A stretch of 64,000 nucleotides of DNA from Thioalkalivibrio nitratireducens DSM 14787 (GCF_000321415.2 NC_019902.2:3224001-3288000), one strand, 5' to 3'. Shown: positions 13,843 to 26,940, numbered from the stretch's first letter. A program made the numbers and translations. The notes: generated by a model from the letters alone, not told the origin.

Positions 13843-14469
13843 TTACACATCCCGCAGCTCCCGCGCCAATACATACACTTCCCGTGACCGTGGGCGCGAC
13901 GCCTGGGGCTTGCGCACCGCCACGCGGCGGAACCGCAGGCGAAGCTCGCGCAGGTATTCGTCGGAACCCTGCCCCTGAAACAGTTTGACGAGAAAAGCAC
14001 CATTCGGTTTCAGCACACGGAGCGCGAGGTCGAGCGCCAGTTCACAGAGGTGGATGGCGCGCGGCTGGTCGACCGCATCCGTACCCGAGAGATTGGGGGC
14101 CATGTCGGAAAGTACAAGGTCTGCGCGTTCGTCACCGAGCGCCGCAAGAATCCCCTCCAGCACCGCCTGTTCGCGGAAGTCGCCGGTCACGATGTCGACC
14201 CCGGGAATCGGATCCATGGACAGGATATCCGAGGCCACCACGCGGCCGGTGGGCCCGACCCGGTCCGCCGCGTACTGGCTCCACCCCCCCGGGGCGGCAC
14301 CCAGGTCGACGACCCGCAGGCCCCGGCGCAGCAGGCGCTCGCGCCGGTCGATCTCCTCGAGCTTGAAGACCGCGCGCGAGCGATACCCCTCCTGCTGGGC
14401 GCGCGTAACGAACCGGTCGTCAAAATGTTCCTTCAGCCAACGCTGGCTGGACTTGCTGCGTTTCGGCAT
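13843..14469 (-). CDS. rlmE: 23S rRNA (uridine-2'-O-)-methyltransferase RlmE
   Basis: FtsJ-type SAM-dependent enzyme that methylates U2552 of 23S rRNA. The 208-residue sequence has the SAM-binding [18 protein letters not shown], the acidic [12 protein letters not shown] and the later [15 protein letters not shown], consistent with the K-D-K-E catalytic set. It is placed directly before ftsH, as in E. coli (rlmE-ftsH), and is divergent from yhbY. Confidence 0.96.
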   Translation of the reverse strand: MPKRSKSSQRWLKEHFDDRFVTRAQQEGYRSRAVFKLEEIDRRERLLRRGLRVVDLGAAPGGWSQYAADRVGPTGRVVASDILSMDPIPGVDIVTGDFREQAVLEGILAALGDERADLVLSDMAPNLSGTDAVDQPRAIHLCELALDLALRVLKPNGAFLVKLFQGQGSDEYLRELRLRFRRVAVRKPQASRPRSREVYVLARELRDV

Positions 14470-14540
14470 CGTGCCCCTTTCGGACCCGCGCGACAGCCAT
14501 GCTACACTGCGCGCAATTCCAAGCGGTATCCTCTCGAGAA

Positions 14541-14846
14541 GTGAATCTGACCGAACCGCAGCGGCGGCTGCTCCGCAGCCTGGCGCACCCGCGCAAACCC
14601 GTCGTGACCATCGGCCGCAACGGCCTCACCGACGCGGTGCTGGCCGAGCTGGAGCAGGCGCTGGACCACCATGAACTGGTCAAGGTAAAGGTCAATATCG
14701 GCGACCGCGAGGGCCGCAACGCCACCGTCACCACCCTCTGCGACCGGACCGGCGCCGACCTGGTGCAGCGTGTGGGATTCGTGGCCACACTGTTCCGGCG
14801 CAATGCCGAACACCCGGTGATCAGCCTCGGCCCGCCGGTCAGTTGA
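14541..14846 (+). CDS. yhbY: Ribosome-associated RNA-binding protein YhbY
   Basis: A 101-residue CRS1-YhbY (KH-like) domain protein that associates with pre-50S particles. The frame is open from 14499, but homologues start at MxLTxxQ, so the GTG at 14541 ([21 protein letters not shown]) is preferred; no strong ribosome-binding site is seen. The signature [27 protein letters not shown] is complete. It is divergent from rlmE with a TACACT -10-like box at 14503-14508, and its last eight bases overlap the end of convergent greA. Confidence 0.9.
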   Translation: MNLTEPQRRLLRSLAHPRKPVVTIGRNGLTDAVLAELEQALDHHELVKVKVNIGDREGRNATVTTLCDRTGADLVQRVGFVATLFRRNAEHPVISLGPPVS

Positions 14847-15318
14847 CGTAACGGACTTCCAGGATCTCGTACTCCAGCGCCCCCCCCGGGGCGTTCACCG
14901 TCACCAAGTCTCCCTCCTCGCGCCCGATCAGCGCGCGCGCGATCGGCGAACTCACCGAAATCATCCCCTGCTTGATATCGGCCTCGTCGTCGCCGACGAT
15001 CCGATACGTTGCAGGCGTACCGTCTTCGGTGCCCTCCAGCAGCACGGTCACGCCGAACACGACCTTCCCGGTTTTCGGCAACGCAGTGACGTCAATGACC
15101 TGGGCATGCGACAGCTTACCCTCGATCTCGCGGATACGCCCCTCGATGAAGCTCTGCTGTTCGCGAGCGGCGTGGTACTCGGCGTTCTCCTTCAGATCTC
15201 CATGGGCGCGTGCCTCCGCGATCGCGTTCACGACCCGGGGGCGCTCCACGGTCTTCAGGCGGCGCAGTTCTTCCTTCAGCTTTTCCGCCCCGGTGACGGT
15301 CAGTGGCGTCTTGCTCAT
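14839..15318 (-). CDS. greA: Transcription elongation factor GreA
   Basis: Rescues backtracked RNA polymerase by stimulating cleavage of the transcript 3' end. The 159 residues comprise an N-terminal coiled-coil hairpin (about 1-75, with [20 protein letters not shown] at the acidic tip) and a C-terminal globular domain ending in [14 protein letters not shown]. Its ATG overlaps the carB stop by four bases (ATGA), so it is translated with carAB. This carA-carB-greA order is typical of gammaproteobacteria. Confidence 0.97.
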   Translation of the reverse strand: MSKTPLTVTGAEKLKEELRRLKTVERPRVVNAIAEARAHGDLKENAEYHAAREQQSFIEGRIREIEGKLSHAQVIDVTALPKTGKVVFGVTVLLEGTEDGTPATYRIVGDDEADIKQGMISVSSPIARALIGREEGDLVTVNAPGGALEYEILEVRYVN

Positions 15319-18300
15319 GCCTCACTCCTTCCCCGCAGGGCCTCCTCGTGCAGATCCTGCAGTCGAAACACGTTCTCGAATTCCAGGTGATCCAGCGCCT
15401 GCACCGTCGCGAGCGCGCCGGCGATCGTGGTCGTGTAACTGACCTTGTGCATCAGTGCTTCGCGCCGGATCGTGAACGAATCGGCGGTCGCCTGCTTGCC
15501 CTCGACCGTGTTCACGATGAAGCTGACCTCGTCGTTCTTGATCATGTCGACGATGTGCGGGCGGCCCTCGGTGACCTTGTTCACCACGGTCACCCCAACC
15601 CCCTGCTCCTGCAGGAAGGCCGCGGTGCCCCGGGTCGCCAGCACGTCGAAGCCCAGCTCGACCAGCCGCCGGCCGACCTTCGCCAACGCGGGATTTTTGT
15701 CGATGTCGCGCACCGACACAAACGCCTTCCCACGCGCCGGCAGGCGCACCCCGGCGCCGAGCTGGCTCTTCGCGAAAGCCTCGGCAAAGCTGCGGCCGAC
15801 CCCCATCACCTCGCCGGTGGATTTCATTTCCGGGCCCAGGATCGGGTCCACGCCCGGGAACTTGGCGAACGGGAACACCGCCTCCTTCACCGCATAGTAG
15901 TCGGGGCGCACCGGCGCATGCAGATTCTGCCCCTTCAGGCTCTGACCCACCATGCAGCGGGCCGCGATCTTGGCCAGCGGCAGACCGACCACCTTGGATA
16001 CGAACGGTACCGTGCGTGACGCGCGCGGATTCACCTCCAGCACGAAGATGCTCTCGCCCTGGATCGCGAACTGGGTATTCATCAGGCCAACGACCTTCAG
16101 CCCCAGCGCCATCCGGCGCACCTGTTCGACCATCTCGTCCTGCAGCCGGTCGGACAGCGAGAACGGTGGCAGCGAACAGGCGGAGTCGCCGGAATGGACT
16201 CCGGCCTGTTCGATATGTTCCATGATCCCGCCGATGAACACGTCCTGGCCGTCGCAGATCGCGTCGACGTCGACCTCGATCGCGTCGTCGAGAAAGCGGT
16301 CGAGCAGCACCGGGGCATCGTTGGACACCGACACCGCATCGCGCATGTAGCGTTTCAGATCGTCCTCGTCGCGCACGATCTCCATCGCGCGCCCGCCGAG
16401 CACGTAGGACGGCCTTACTACCAGCGGGTAGCCGATTTCGGCGGCAAGCTTCTCGGCCTCGTCCTCGCTGCGCGCAGTGCGGTTCGGCGGCTGACGCAGG
16501 TCGAGCTTCTGCAGCAGGTGCTGGAAGCGCTCGCGGTCCTCGGCCAGATCGATCGAGTCCGGCGAGGTGCCGATGATCGGCACGCCGGCCGCCTCGAGGT
16601 CGCGCGCGAGCTTCAGCGGCGTCTGGCCACCGTACTGCACGATCACGCCCTTCGGTTGTTCGACCGCGACGATCTCGAGCACGTCCTCCAGCGTCAGCGG
16701 CTCGAAGTACAGCCGGTCGGAGGTGTCGTAGTCGGTCGAGACCGTCTCGGGGTTGCAGTTGACCATGATCGTCTCGTAGCCGTCCTCGCGCATCGCGAGC
16801 GCGGCGTGCACACAGCAATAGTCGAACTCGATGCCCTGCCCGATCCGGTTCGGGCCGCCGCCGAGTACCATGATCTTCTCGCGGTCACTGGGCTCGGCTT
16901 CGCTCTCGTCCTCGTAGGTCGAATACATGTACGCGGTGGTCGTCGCGAATTCCGCGGCACAGGTGTCCACGCGCTTGTACACCGGGTGCACGCGTAGCGC
17001 CTGGCGCTGCTTGCGCACCGCCTTCTCGGTCTCGTTCAGCAGTTTCGCCAGGCGCCGGTCGGAGAAACCGCGGCGCTTCAGGTCGAACAGCTCGGCGGCG
17101 CTCAGGTCGTTCAGGAAACGGTCGCGCACGCCGCGCTCGATCTCGATCAGCTGGTGGATCTGGGCCAGGAACCAGCGGTCGATCGCGGTGAGTCCGAACA
17201 CGTCCTCGATGCTGAGACCGGCGCGGAACCCGTCGGCGACGTTGAAGATGCGCTCCGGCCCGGGGTTCCCCAGCAACGTGCGCAGCCGCTCGGTGACGTC
17301 ATCGGCATTCAGGTCGACCTTCTCGTCGAGGCCGTCCGCGCCGGTTTCCAGGCCGCGCAGCGCCTTCTGCAGCGATTCCTGGAAGGTGCGGCCGATCGCC
17401 ATCACCTCGCCGACCGATTTCATCTGTGTGGTCAGCCGGGCCTGCGCCTGCGGGAACTTCTCGAAGGTGAAGCGCGGGATCTTGGTGACGACATAGTCGA
17501 TCGATGGCTCGAACGACGCCGGGGTCAGACCGCCGGTGATGTCGTTGCGCAGTTCGTCCAGCGTGTAGCCGACCGCGAGCTTCGCCGCCACTTTCGCGAT
17601 CGGGAAACCGGTCGCCTTTGACGCCAGCGCCGAGGAGCGCGAGACGCGCGGGTTCATCTCGATCACGATCAGTCGGCCGTCGTCGGGATTCACCGCGAAC
17701 TGGACGTTGGAACCGCCGGTCTCGACGCCGATCTTGCGCAGCACCGCGATCGACGCGTTGCGCAGAATCTGGTATTCCTTGTCGGTGAGCGTCTGCGCCG
17801 GGGCCACGGTAATCGAATCACCGGTGTGCACGCCCATTGGGTCGAGGTTCTCGATCGAGCAGATGATGATGCAGTTGTCCGCCTTGTCACGGACGACCTC
17901 CATCTCGAACTCCTTCCAGCCCAGCACCGACTCCTCGAGCAGCACCTCGTTGGTCGGCGACAGGTCGAGACCGCCCTTCACGATCTCCTCGAATTCCTCG
18001 CGGTTGTAGGCAATGCCACCGCCGGAGCCGCCGAGCGTGAACGATGGCCGGATGATCACCGGGAAGCCGATCTCGGGCTGCACCTTCTGCGCCTCGTCCC
18101 AGGTGTTGGCGATAAAGGCCGTCGGCGTCGCGAGCCCGATCTCGGTCATCGCCTCGCGGAAGCGCTCGCGGTCCTCCGCCATGTCGATCGCGTCCTCGTT
18201 CGCCCCGATCATCTCCACGCCGTATTTCTTGAGCACGCCTTCGCGCGCAAGGTCGAGCGCGCAGTTCAGCGCGGTCTGCCCGCCCATCGTCGGCAGCAGC

Positions 18301-18554
18301 GCATCCGGCCGTTCCTTCTCGATCACTCGGGCGACCACGCGCCAGTCGACCGGCTCGATGTACACCGCGTCGGCCGTTTCCGGGTCGGTCATGATCGTGG
18401 CCGGGTTGGAGTTCACCAGGATCACCCGGAAACCCTCCTCGCGCAGTGCCTTGCAGGCCTGCGCCCCGGAGTAGTCGAACTCGCAGGCCTGGCCGATCAC
18501 GATCGGACCGGCGCCGAGGATCAGCACGCTCTGGATGTCGGTACGCTTGGGCAT
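15315..18554 (-). CDS. carB: Carbamoyl-phosphate synthase large subunit
   Basis: Makes carbamoyl phosphate from bicarbonate, ATP and ammonia delivered by CarA, feeding pyrimidine and arginine synthesis. The ATG at 18554 ([17 protein letters not shown]) gives 1079 residues, the expected length. Two homologous ATP-grasp halves are visible, each with a [10 protein letters not shown] or [10 protein letters not shown]-type start and a [12 protein letters not shown] or [12 protein letters not shown]-type active site, followed by the allosteric MGS-like domain at the C-terminus. The sequence upstream of this ATG is a shadow of the carA-carB gap and carA. It ends inside the greA start. Confidence 0.97.
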   Translation of the reverse strand: MPKRTDIQSVLILGAGPIVIGQACEFDYSGAQACKALREEGFRVILVNSNPATIMTDPETADAVYIEPVDWRVVARVIEKERPDALLPTMGGQTALNCALDLAREGVLKKYGVEMIGANEDAIDMAEDRERFREAMTEIGLATPTAFIANTWDEAQKVQPEIGFPVIIRPSFTLGGSGGGIAYNREEFEEIVKGGLDLSPTNEVLLEESVLGWKEFEMEVVRDKADNCIIICSIENLDPMGVHTGDSITVAPAQTLTDKEYQILRNASIAVLRKIGVETGGSNVQFAVNPDDGRLIVIEMNPRVSRSSALASKATGFPIAKVAAKLAVGYTLDELRNDITGGLTPASFEPSIDYVVTKIPRFTFEKFPQAQARLTTQMKSVGEVMAIGRTFQESLQKALRGLETGADGLDEKVDLNADDVTERLRTLLGNPGPERIFNVADGFRAGLSIEDVFGLTAIDRWFLAQIHQLIEIERGVRDRFLNDLSAAELFDLKRRGFSDRRLAKLLNETEKAVRKQRQALRVHPVYKRVDTCAAEFATTTAYMYSTYEDESEAEPSDREKIMVLGGGPNRIGQGIEFDYCCVHAALAMREDGYETIMVNCNPETVSTDYDTSDRLYFEPLTLEDVLEIVAVEQPKGVIVQYGGQTPLKLARDLEAAGVPIIGTSPDSIDLAEDRERFQHLLQKLDLRQPPNRTARSEDEAEKLAAEIGYPLVVRPSYVLGGRAMEIVRDEDDLKRYMRDAVSVSNDAPVLLDRFLDDAIEVDVDAICDGQDVFIGGIMEHIEQAGVHSGDSACSLPPFSLSDRLQDEMVEQVRRMALGLKVVGLMNTQFAIQGESIFVLEVNPRASRTVPFVSKVVGLPLAKIAARCMVGQSLKGQNLHAPVRPDYYAVKEAVFPFAKFPGVDPILGPEMKSTGEVMGVGRSFAEAFAKSQLGAGVRLPARGKAFVSVRDIDKNPALAKVGRRLVELGFDVLATRGTAAFLQEQGVGVTVVNKVTEGRPHIVDMIKNDEVSFIVNTVEGKQATADSFTIRREALMHKVSYTTTIAGALATVQALDHLEFENVFRLQDLHEEALRGRSEA

Positions 18555-18603
18555 GACGGGGCAACTCCGGGGGTCGGATTCGGGTCGGGCTTTCCGGGCG
18601 GGG

Positions 18604-19737
18604 TCAATCCCGCGCGGCGCGCATCGCGGCAATGAACTCGTCGAAGCCGGGGGCGACGTCGTGGGGACCCGGGCTCGCCTCGGGATGCCCCTGAAAGCCG
18701 AACGCCGGACAATCGGTGCGGGCGATCCCCTGCAACGAACCATCGAACAGCGAGCGGTGCGTGGCCACCAGAGTGCCGGGGAGGTTGGCCTCGTCCACCG
18801 CGAAACCATGGTTCTGGCTGGAAATCATCACCTTGCGGCTGCGCAGATCCTGGATCGGATGGTTTGCACCGTGGTGGCCGAATTTCATCTTCACCGTCCG
18901 CGCTCCACTTGCGAGTCCGAGCAGCTGGTGCCCGAGACAAATGCCGAACACGGGACGCCGCTTCTCGCAAAACCGGCGAATGCTCTCGATCGCGTAGGCA
19001 CAGGGCTCCGGGTCACCCGGTCCGTTCGACAGGAAGATCCCGTCGGGCTCCAGCGCCAGCGCGTCCTCGGCCGGAGTCTCTGCGGGCACCACGGTCACAC
19101 GGCAACCGCGGCCGACCAGCATGCGCAGAATGTTGTGCTTGATGCCAAAGTCGTACGCGACCACGTGAAACTCGGCCTCGTCGGGCTTCAGTCGCGGCGG
19201 TGGGCCATCGAGTCTCCAGGGGCCATCCAGCCACTCATAGCGGTTCGCGGTGCTGACCTCGCGCGCGAGATCCATGCCCTTGATGCCCGGGAACGCCCGG
19301 GCTTGCTCCAGCGCCCGTTCGGCATCGACCTCGCCGCCCTGCAGGCAGCCGTTCTGGGCTCCCTTCTCGCGCAGGATCCGGGTCAGCCGGCGGGTATCGA
19401 TGCCCGCGATGGCCACCACGCCGTGGCGCATCAGGTAGTCCGGTAGCGACTCGCGGCTGCGCCAATTGCTGACCAGCGGCGGCACGTCGCGCACGATCAG
19501 CCCGGCCGCGTGTACGCGGGTGGACTCGTCGTCCTCGGACGTGGTGCCGACGTTGCCGATGTGCGGGTAGGTCAGCGTCACGATCTGGCGGGCATAGGAA
19601 GGATCGGTCAGGATCTCTTGGTAGCCGGTCATCGCGGTATTGAACACGACCTCGCCGACCGTCTCGCCGACCGCCCCCACCGACTGGCCATGGAACACGG
19701 TTCCGTCTTCGAGGACGAGCACAGCTGGCGCGGACAC
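18604..19737 (-). CDS. carA: Carbamoyl-phosphate synthase small subunit
   Basis: Glutaminase subunit that releases ammonia for CarB, 377 residues. The class I amidotransferase nucleophile lies in [15 protein letters not shown] (Cys near 265), with His and Glu in [11 protein letters not shown] near the C-terminus. The N-terminal domain begins [16 protein letters not shown] and contains [17 protein letters not shown]. It precedes carB by 49 bases. A sigma-70 promoter with an 80-base leader is found at 19817-19846. Confidence 0.97.
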   Translation of the reverse strand: MSAPAVLVLEDGTVFHGQSVGAVGETVGEVVFNTAMTGYQEILTDPSYARQIVTLTYPHIGNVGTTSEDDESTRVHAAGLIVRDVPPLVSNWRSRESLPDYLMRHGVVAIAGIDTRRLTRILREKGAQNGCLQGGEVDAERALEQARAFPGIKGMDLAREVSTANRYEWLDGPWRLDGPPPRLKPDEAEFHVVAYDFGIKHNILRMLVGRGCRVTVVPAETPAEDALALEPDGIFLSNGPGDPEPCAYAIESIRRFCEKRRPVFGICLGHQLLGLASGARTVKMKFGHHGANHPIQDLRSRKVMISSQNHGFAVDEANLPGTLVATHRSLFDGSLQGIARTDCPAFGFQGHPEASPGPHDVAPGFDEFIAAMRAARD

Positions 19738-19816
19738 GGCAACCTCCAGGGACTGGCCTGAGCGGGGCCCGCCGCCGGGATACGGCGCCGGGCGGATGCA
19801 TCATCGGGATGCGTTC

Positions 19817-19846
19817 AGTGTACGCGAGCCCAGAAACGCGGTCCAA
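19817..19846 (-). promoter_or_regulatory. sigma-70 promoter of carAB-greA
   Basis: On the minus strand TTGGAC (19841-19846) and TACACT (19817-19822) are 18 bases apart, with an alternative TGGACC register at 17. The position, about 80 bases before carA, fits the operon start. No ARG box or pyrimidine-responsive attenuator was recognised in the leader. Confidence 0.5.
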
Positions 19847-19873
19847 CCACCCGCCCCGTGGACACGGCGGCGG

Positions 19874-20173
19874 TCAGGGGGCCTCCGGAAACAGACCGAC
19901 GTAGGGCGCCCCCACCCGCGGCTCGGCCATCATCGACGCCACCGCCTCGCGCCAGGCATGGTAGTGGGGGGTTTCCTTGTGTGCCCGGGCATCGGCCTCG
20001 GTCGCATAGGCCTCGTACAGCACGAAACGCGTCGGATCTGCGGCATCGCGGAGCACGTCGAAGCGGCGGTTGCCGGGTTCGCGCGTGGACGCAAGGTGGT
20101 TCTCGCGCGTCGCCGCGATAAAGGCGTCGGCATGTTCCGGCTTCACATGAACGTGGACGAGGGTGACGTGCAT
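19874..20173 (-). CDS. Antibiotic-biosynthesis-monooxygenase-fold protein
   Basis: A 99-residue ferredoxin-like (ABM-domain) protein of the type that includes LsrG and YgiN. It begins MHVTLVHVHVKPEHADAFIAAT and contains NRRFDVLRDAADPTRFVLYEAYATEADARAHKET-like sequence ending in PHYHAWREAV, the usual ABM layout with a substrate-side His/Tyr cluster. The substrate cannot be told from sequence. It lies between dapB and carA on the same strand, 64 bases after dapB in map order, and may simply be a passenger in that group. Confidence 0.85.
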   Translation of the reverse strand: MHVTLVHVHVKPEHADAFIAATRENHLASTREPGNRRFDVLRDAADPTRFVLYEAYATEADARAHKETPHYHAWREAVASMMAEPRVGAPYVGLFPEAP

Positions 20174-20237
20174 CGGGGCTCTCCTTAATCCAGTCTCCAG
20201 CGGGATCGCGGCACCACGGGCGAGCCGGGCGTCTGTG

Positions 20238-22501
<2,264 letters not shown>

Positions 22502-22572
22502 CGGCCATTTGGACGGTCATGGGCCGGGAGCGCAGCGACGCCGGCCGGGCCGCCCGCCGTCAGTTCAGGGAT

Positions 22573-23700
22573 TCAGGAATCCCCCGCGTCCGGAGCACCA
22601 TTCGCGAGCACCTCGGTGTAGGCGGGGATGCCGGTGCGGACATCGGTATTCTGGGCGCGATGGCGCAGCGCATGGTCCATCAGCACCAGCGCCAGCATGG
22701 CCTCGGCGATCGGCGTCGCGCGAATGCCGACGCAGGGATCGTGCCGACCCTTGGTCACGACCTCCACTGCTTCCCCGGAGGTGTTCACCGTGCTCCCCGG
22801 CAGACGGATGCTCGACGTCGGCTTCAGCGCGATGCTCACACGGATCGCCTGCCCGGACGAGATCCCGCCCAACACACCGCCGGAGTGGTTGCTCAGGAAA
22901 CCCGCTGGCGTCATTTCGTCGCGGTGCTCGGTCCCGCGCTGCGCGACCACCGCGAAGCCATCGCCGATCTCCACGCCCTTCACCGCGTTGATGCTCATCA
23001 TCGCGTGGGCGATGTCGGCATCGAGCCGGTCGAAGATCGGTTCGCCCCAGCCGGGCGGTACGCCGCGCGCCTCGACGTCGACCCGCGCACCCACGGAATC
23101 GCCGGACTTGCGCAGCCCATCCATGTACTCCTCGAGCTCCGGCACGCGGGCGAGGTCTGGCGCGAAGAAGGGGTTCGAATCGATCGCCGACGGATCCCGA
23201 AATTCGATCGGGATCGGACCCAGCTGCGACAGCCAGCCCCGAATCTCCACGCCGTAGCGCTGCTGCAGATAGCGTTTCGCGATGCCACCGGCCGCGACGC
23301 GCAGCGCGGTCTCGCGGGCCGAGCTGCGACCGCCACCGCGGTAGTCGCGCAGACCGTATTTCTGCTGGTAGGTGTAGTCCGCATGTCCGGGCCGGAACCG
23401 GTCCATGATCTCGCTGTAGTCCTTCGAACGCTGGTCGACGTTCTCGATCAGCAGGCCGATCGGTGCCCCGGTCGTCTGCCCTTCGAAGACCCCGGACAGG
23501 ATGCGCACCCGGTCGGGCTCGCGGCGCTGGGTCGTATGCCGGGACTGCCCGGGTCGGCGCCGGTCCAGGTCGTGCTGCAGGTCACCCTCGGTCAGCGGCA
23601 GGCCTGGCGGGCAGCCGTCGACGATGGCTCCAAGCGCCGGCCCGTGGCTCTCGCCGAAGCCGGTGACGACGAACAGTTTTCCAAAGCTATTTCCAGACAT
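22573..23700 (-). CDS. aroC: Chorismate synthase
   Basis: Last step of the shikimate pathway; converts EPSP to chorismate using reduced FMN. The ATG at 23700 ([20 protein letters not shown]) gives 375 residues. The three family signatures are visible: [38 protein letters not shown] followed by GGRSSARET, and the C-terminal [17 protein letters not shown]. It is near prmB, as in E. coli, but a rhodanese gene has come between them on the opposite strand. Confidence 0.97.
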   Translation of the reverse strand: MSGNSFGKLFVVTGFGESHGPALGAIVDGCPPGLPLTEGDLQHDLDRRRPGQSRHTTQRREPDRVRILSGVFEGQTTGAPIGLLIENVDQRSKDYSEIMDRFRPGHADYTYQQKYGLRDYRGGGRSSARETALRVAAGGIAKRYLQQRYGVEIRGWLSQLGPIPIEFRDPSAIDSNPFFAPDLARVPELEEYMDGLRKSGDSVGARVDVEARGVPPGWGEPIFDRLDADIAHAMMSINAVKGVEIGDGFAVVAQRGTEHRDEMTPAGFLSNHSGGVLGGISSGQAIRVSIALKPTSSIRLPGSTVNTSGEAVEVVTKGRHDPCVGIRATPIAEAMLALVLMDHALRHRAQNTDVRTGIPAYTEVLANGAPDAGDS

Positions 23701-24045
23701 CCGCGTAGTGTAGCCCGAGCGCGCGCGCGAGGGTATCGACGCACGGGATGTGGCGTACCTGCGCCCCGTCCAATTCCTCCGGCGCCGGCCGGTTTCACTT
23801 CGCCCACCCAACACCCAAAGGGCACACCGTCGCCGGCGGCGTGCAAATGCCCGGCCGGCCACCCTACCTGGCCAGTGCCTCGGATTCGTCATCCGACAGC
23901 GCCGACCTGGATCGCGCACGGGCTTCGTCCGAAGCCCGTGCAGCTTCCGACACAATGGGATCGAACCCCACGGCATCGGCAGGAGCGCTATAGTCCCTGT
24001 TGCCAGAACCCGGGCGAAGGCGGCCGAACCCGATCGGAGGGGACC
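23701..24045. other. Intergenic region aroC / rhodanese
   Basis: No gene is supported in these 345 bases between divergent genes. It contains a perfect 10-bp inverted repeat (CACGGGCTTC, loop GTCC) at 23917-23940 with no T-run on either side, and a TATAGT -10-like box at 23989-23994 that could serve the rhodanese gene. Confidence 0.5.
23917..23940. repeat. Perfect stem-loop, 10-bp arms
   Basis: CACGGGCTTC-GTCC-GAAGCCCGTG is perfectly self-complementary. It lacks a following T-run on both strands, so it is not a classical terminator. It may be an operator or a relic of a dispersed repeat. Confidence 0.6.
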
Positions 24046-24471
24046 ATGACCACAGCCACGCCGAAGCGTATTACGCCCCACGAAGCCTTCGAACGGCTGC
24101 AGAGCAGGCCGCGCGACCTGCTGGTGGATATCCGTTCCACCATGGAGTACCTGTTCGTCGGGCACCCGGTCGGCGCGGTGCATATCCCCTGGATCGACGA
24201 GCCCGACTGGGTCGAGAACCCGCAGTTCGTGGCGCAGGTGCGCAAACTGCTGCTGGGCGGCGTCGGCGACGAGTCGGAGGACGCACCGGCCATCTACCTG
24301 ATCTGCCGCAGCGGCAAACGATCGCTGGTGGCCGGCCAGGCGCTGATCACGGCCGGAATCGAGAACGTGTATTCTGTGGACGAGGGTTTCGAGGGCCCGC
24401 TGGATGCCGAACACCACCGGTCCACGGTCTCGGGCTGGCGTTTCCGGGGCCTGCCCTGGGAGCAATGCTGA
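24046..24471 (+). CDS. Rhodanese-domain protein
   Basis: A single-domain sulfurtransferase of 141 residues. The ATG at 24046 is preceded by a strong GGAGGGG ribosome-binding site; the longer open frame upstream has no homology. The active-site loop CRSGKRS (Cys near 96) and the upstream [22 protein letters not shown] are typical of rhodanese domains. It likely handles persulfide sulfur, but partner and substrate are unknown. It is convergent with prmB. Confidence 0.9.
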   Translation: MTTATPKRITPHEAFERLQSRPRDLLVDIRSTMEYLFVGHPVGAVHIPWIDEPDWVENPQFVAQVRKLLLGGVGDESEDAPAIYLICRSGKRSLVAGQALITAGIENVYSVDEGFEGPLDAEHHRSTVSGWRFRGLPWEQC

Positions 24472-24684
24472 CCTCCGACCGCGGACGAGCGCCCGGCAAC
24501 GCCCGTATCCTTCCGTATCCGTTGCTAGTAGGCGATGCGGAAAGTTCGCTGCCTATGGAGCACAGCCGGGCGCGCCGGAGCAAGGCGGGCAAGCTCAGGA
24601 ATCGCCAACCCATTTCAAACTTGCCCAACGTAGCACCGGCGTGTCTCGCGAAGCGATCTGGCGATGAACGTTCCGCATGGCCCG

Positions 24685-25593
24685 CTACCGCCCCGCAGGC
24701 AGCTGGTCGTGGGTCAACAAGAAGACCCCCTCGCCGCCGCTTTCGAACTCCAGCCAGGTAAACGGCAGATCGGGAAACGCAGCCTCGAGCGCCGGCTGGC
24801 TGTTGCCTACCTCAACGATCAGCACACCACCCGGATTCAGGCGGGAACGGGCGCCAGCGAGGATGCGGCGGACGATATCGAGCCCGTCGGCCCCGGCGGC
24901 CAGGCCGAGCGCAGGCTCCTGCCGGTACTCGGCCGCGAGGGCCGCCATCTCCGCGGCATCGACATAGGGCGGGTTGGAAACGACCAGGTCGAAGCGGGCG
25001 CTTTCGTCGAGCCCGGAGAACACGTCGCTCTGCACGAGATGGGTGCGTGCCTCGAGCCCGTGCCGGCGCACATTCTCGCGCGCCACCGCCAGCGCGTCCC
25101 GGGACAGATCCGATAGCCAGACCTCGGCCCCGGGCAGGACCGCGGCGGTGGCCAACCCGATACAGCCACTGCCTGTGCACAAGTCCAGCACCCGACGCAC
25201 ACGGTCGGGCTCCAGCCATGGGCTGAATCCTGCGGCGATCAGTTCCGCGATCGGTGACCGCGGAACCAGCACGCGCTCGTCCACGTAGAACGGCATCCCC
25301 ATGAACCAGGCCTCGCGCGTGATGTAGGCGGCGGGGCGGCGGCTGGTGACGCGTTCGCGCAGCACCGCTTCCACCCGCAGGCGCTCCGAACGCGTCAGCC
25401 GACTGTCCCACCAGGACTCCGGCAGATCCAATGGCAGCGCGAGGGAATGCAGAACCAGCCAGGCGGCCTCATCGAACGCGTTATCCGTGCCGTGCCCGAA
25501 CTCCAGGCCCGCGGCCCGGAACTGGCTCGCGCCGAAACGGACGAAATCGCGAATGCTGCGTAGGTCTGCGGCGGAATCCATGGGAACGCTCAT
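24685..25593 (-). CDS. prmB: 50S ribosomal protein L3 N5-glutamine methyltransferase
   Basis: SAM-dependent methyltransferase that modifies a Gln of ribosomal protein L3. The 302-residue protein has the SAM-binding VLDLCTGSGCIGLA and the Gln-binding NPPYVD motif, and the N-terminal helical domain of the HemK/PrmB family. The region MGMPFYVDERVLVPRSPIAELI separates it as PrmB rather than PrmC. The neighbouring aroC also matches the E. coli prmB-aroC order. Start chosen at the ATG at 25593 by family length. Confidence 0.95.
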   Translation of the reverse strand: MSVPMDSAADLRSIRDFVRFGASQFRAAGLEFGHGTDNAFDEAAWLVLHSLALPLDLPESWWDSRLTRSERLRVEAVLRERVTSRRPAAYITREAWFMGMPFYVDERVLVPRSPIAELIAAGFSPWLEPDRVRRVLDLCTGSGCIGLATAAVLPGAEVWLSDLSRDALAVARENVRRHGLEARTHLVQSDVFSGLDESARFDLVVSNPPYVDAAEMAALAAEYRQEPALGLAAGADGLDIVRRILAGARSRLNPGGVLIVEVGNSQPALEAAFPDLPFTWLEFESGGEGVFLLTHDQLPAGR

Positions 25594-25632
25594 CGCGCGC
25601 GGCCACCTCTCCCGACCCTGAAAGAAGCGTAG

Positions 25633-25662
25633 GGCGGAAAAGGCCGAAGGCCGTCATCCGCC
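25633..25662. repeat. REP-like hairpin
   Basis: GGCGGA-aaa-GGCC-gaa-GGCC-gtca-TCCGCC forms a nested double inverted repeat just upstream of the prmB start. The shape is that of small extragenic palindromes; family membership cannot be checked within this window. Confidence 0.5.
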
Positions 25663-25911
25663 ATTCCCACGCTGGGGTTGCCGCGGGCACCGTGGGTGCA
25701 TTGGCGTATGGGGTGGACCGCTACGCTGGAATCTACACTGCAGGCGCGAGCCTCGCTCGCGACACCGCGTTGGGCTGGCCGCCAGCGCCAGGCGCGCCTG
25801 CGGCGCGTTCGCGTGCACGGCACGCTCCTACGGGGGGGCGCAGGCAGGGTCGCGACTTTCACACCAACTCCCATGCTCCCGGGCGTGAGGCACCCCGAAG
25901 GATGTGAACGG

Positions 25912-25990
25912 GCCACGGATGAACACGGAAACACATTGAAAAGGCTCTGAATATGCTTCATTTCTCGTGATTTCCGTGTTCTTCCGTGGC
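25912..25990. repeat. Palindromic CCACGG element, copy 1
   Basis: The left arm starts GCCACGGATGAACACGGAAA and the right arm read in reverse starts GCCACGGAAGAACACGGAAA, so about 20 bases pair across a 35-40-base loop. The motif resembles dispersed CACGGAA-type repeats found in many bacterial genomes. It is flanked by direct repeats that end in GGCACCCCGAAGGATG (near 25889-25904 and 26028-26043). Confidence 0.8.
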
Positions 25991-26141
25991 TGAATTTTCA
26001 CGCTAACTTTCATGCCCTCGGCCGCGAGGCACCCCGAAGGATGAAAATACGATTATAAATCAGAGACATACGATTCTCGGGCGGCGGATTTTCACGTTAA
26101 CAGCCATGCTTGGCGACTGCCGCCATACCTCGAAATGGCGA

Positions 26142-26219
26142 GCCACGGAATGCACGGAAACGCACTGACAACCTATGGAACTCATCACGCTTTCCGTGCT
26201 TTGCGTGTCTTTCCGTAGC
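26142..26219. repeat. Palindromic CCACGG element, copy 2
   Basis: A second element of the same type. Its left arm starts GCCACGGAATGCACGGAAAC and the right arm read in reverse starts GCTACGGAAAGACACGCAAA, with a small insertion relative to copy 1. The two copies are about 150 bases apart in the same orientation. Confidence 0.75.
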
Positions 26220-26310
26220 CTGATTCTCACTTTGGCGGTCCTCCGCAACGGTTTGCGGAACCAGGTCATCGGCAGCCGTGCGGTCGGGCAAACCCCAGAG
26301 CCCTCGGCTG

Positions 26311-26940
26311 GCGCGCGCCGGCTGTGCCACACTCTACAACAATCCCGCGGCACAAATGCTCGATGCCCGGGAGGGTGAACCCGGCACGCTGGAAAACCGT
26401 GAGGCCCTGTCCATGCGCACCCGGCGCGGGCACAGCTTTGAGGCCGACATCGTTTTGACCGGGGCGATCATCGACGGCAACCCCTGCATCGTGGTGCACC
26501 TGGGAACCGCCGACGCTGGATCGGTGCTGGAACCACCGCCCGGCGCTCACCGGACACACGCGAAAGTCCGGCCGCCACCACCCGAGATCGGTGCGGACCC
26601 AGAGGAGGATGCGCTGGAGACGGTCCCGATCCTTGCACGACACCGAGGCCCGGCGACCGAACCCGACACCGGTCCGGAAGCGGTCCGGGAAGCGGTCCGG
26701 GAAGCGACGCCGGCCGAGAAAACAACAGAAGCGACGCCGATGCAGGAGCCCGCAACGACACGGGATCCTGAACCAGAGCCGGCGCCCCGGGATACCCCGC
26801 AGCCGGATCCTGCGCAAGCCATGGACGGGCAGGAAATCGCGCTCTCGTGGTCCTCGAACGCAGGGACAGGAACAGACACCCCCCCTCCCGCAGGGACAGG
26901 AACGGGCACCACCACTCCCGCAGTTTCCGGTGGTCAACAC
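26311..26940 (+). pseudogene. Decayed PAS-domain fragment with Pro/Glu/Thr-rich linker
   Basis: The frame reads a PAS-like YNNPAAQMLDA followed by RRGHSFEADIVLTGAIIDGN, which aligns with residues 227-246 of the FimX-like protein encoded at 33200-35266 (QGRSFEAEVVLTDATVDGEG). After about 26540 it becomes a low-complexity linker with in-frame microrepeats (EAVREAVREA; AGTGTDTPPP then AGTGTGTTTP). The frame has no stop until deep inside psd, and no GGDEF or EAL part follows, so it is a remnant and not a working gene. A start at ATG 26356 is possible but lacks a good ribosome-binding site. Confidence 0.55.

Larger units (their letters stand above)
25594..26310. other. Gene-free region with palindromic dispersed repeats
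   Basis: No coding sequence is supported. The stretch carries a 30-bp REP-like hairpin (25633-25662), two palindromic elements built on CCACGGAA/TTCCGTGG (25912-25990 and 26142-26219), and three related direct-repeat flanks starting at about 25856, 25993 and 26088. It is AT-richer than the genes around it. Confidence 0.7.

Noticed and set aside
25594-26310. A CRISPR array in the repeat-rich region
   Set aside because: Repeats are palindromic and irregular, with no uniform unit and spacer pattern and no cas genes nearby.
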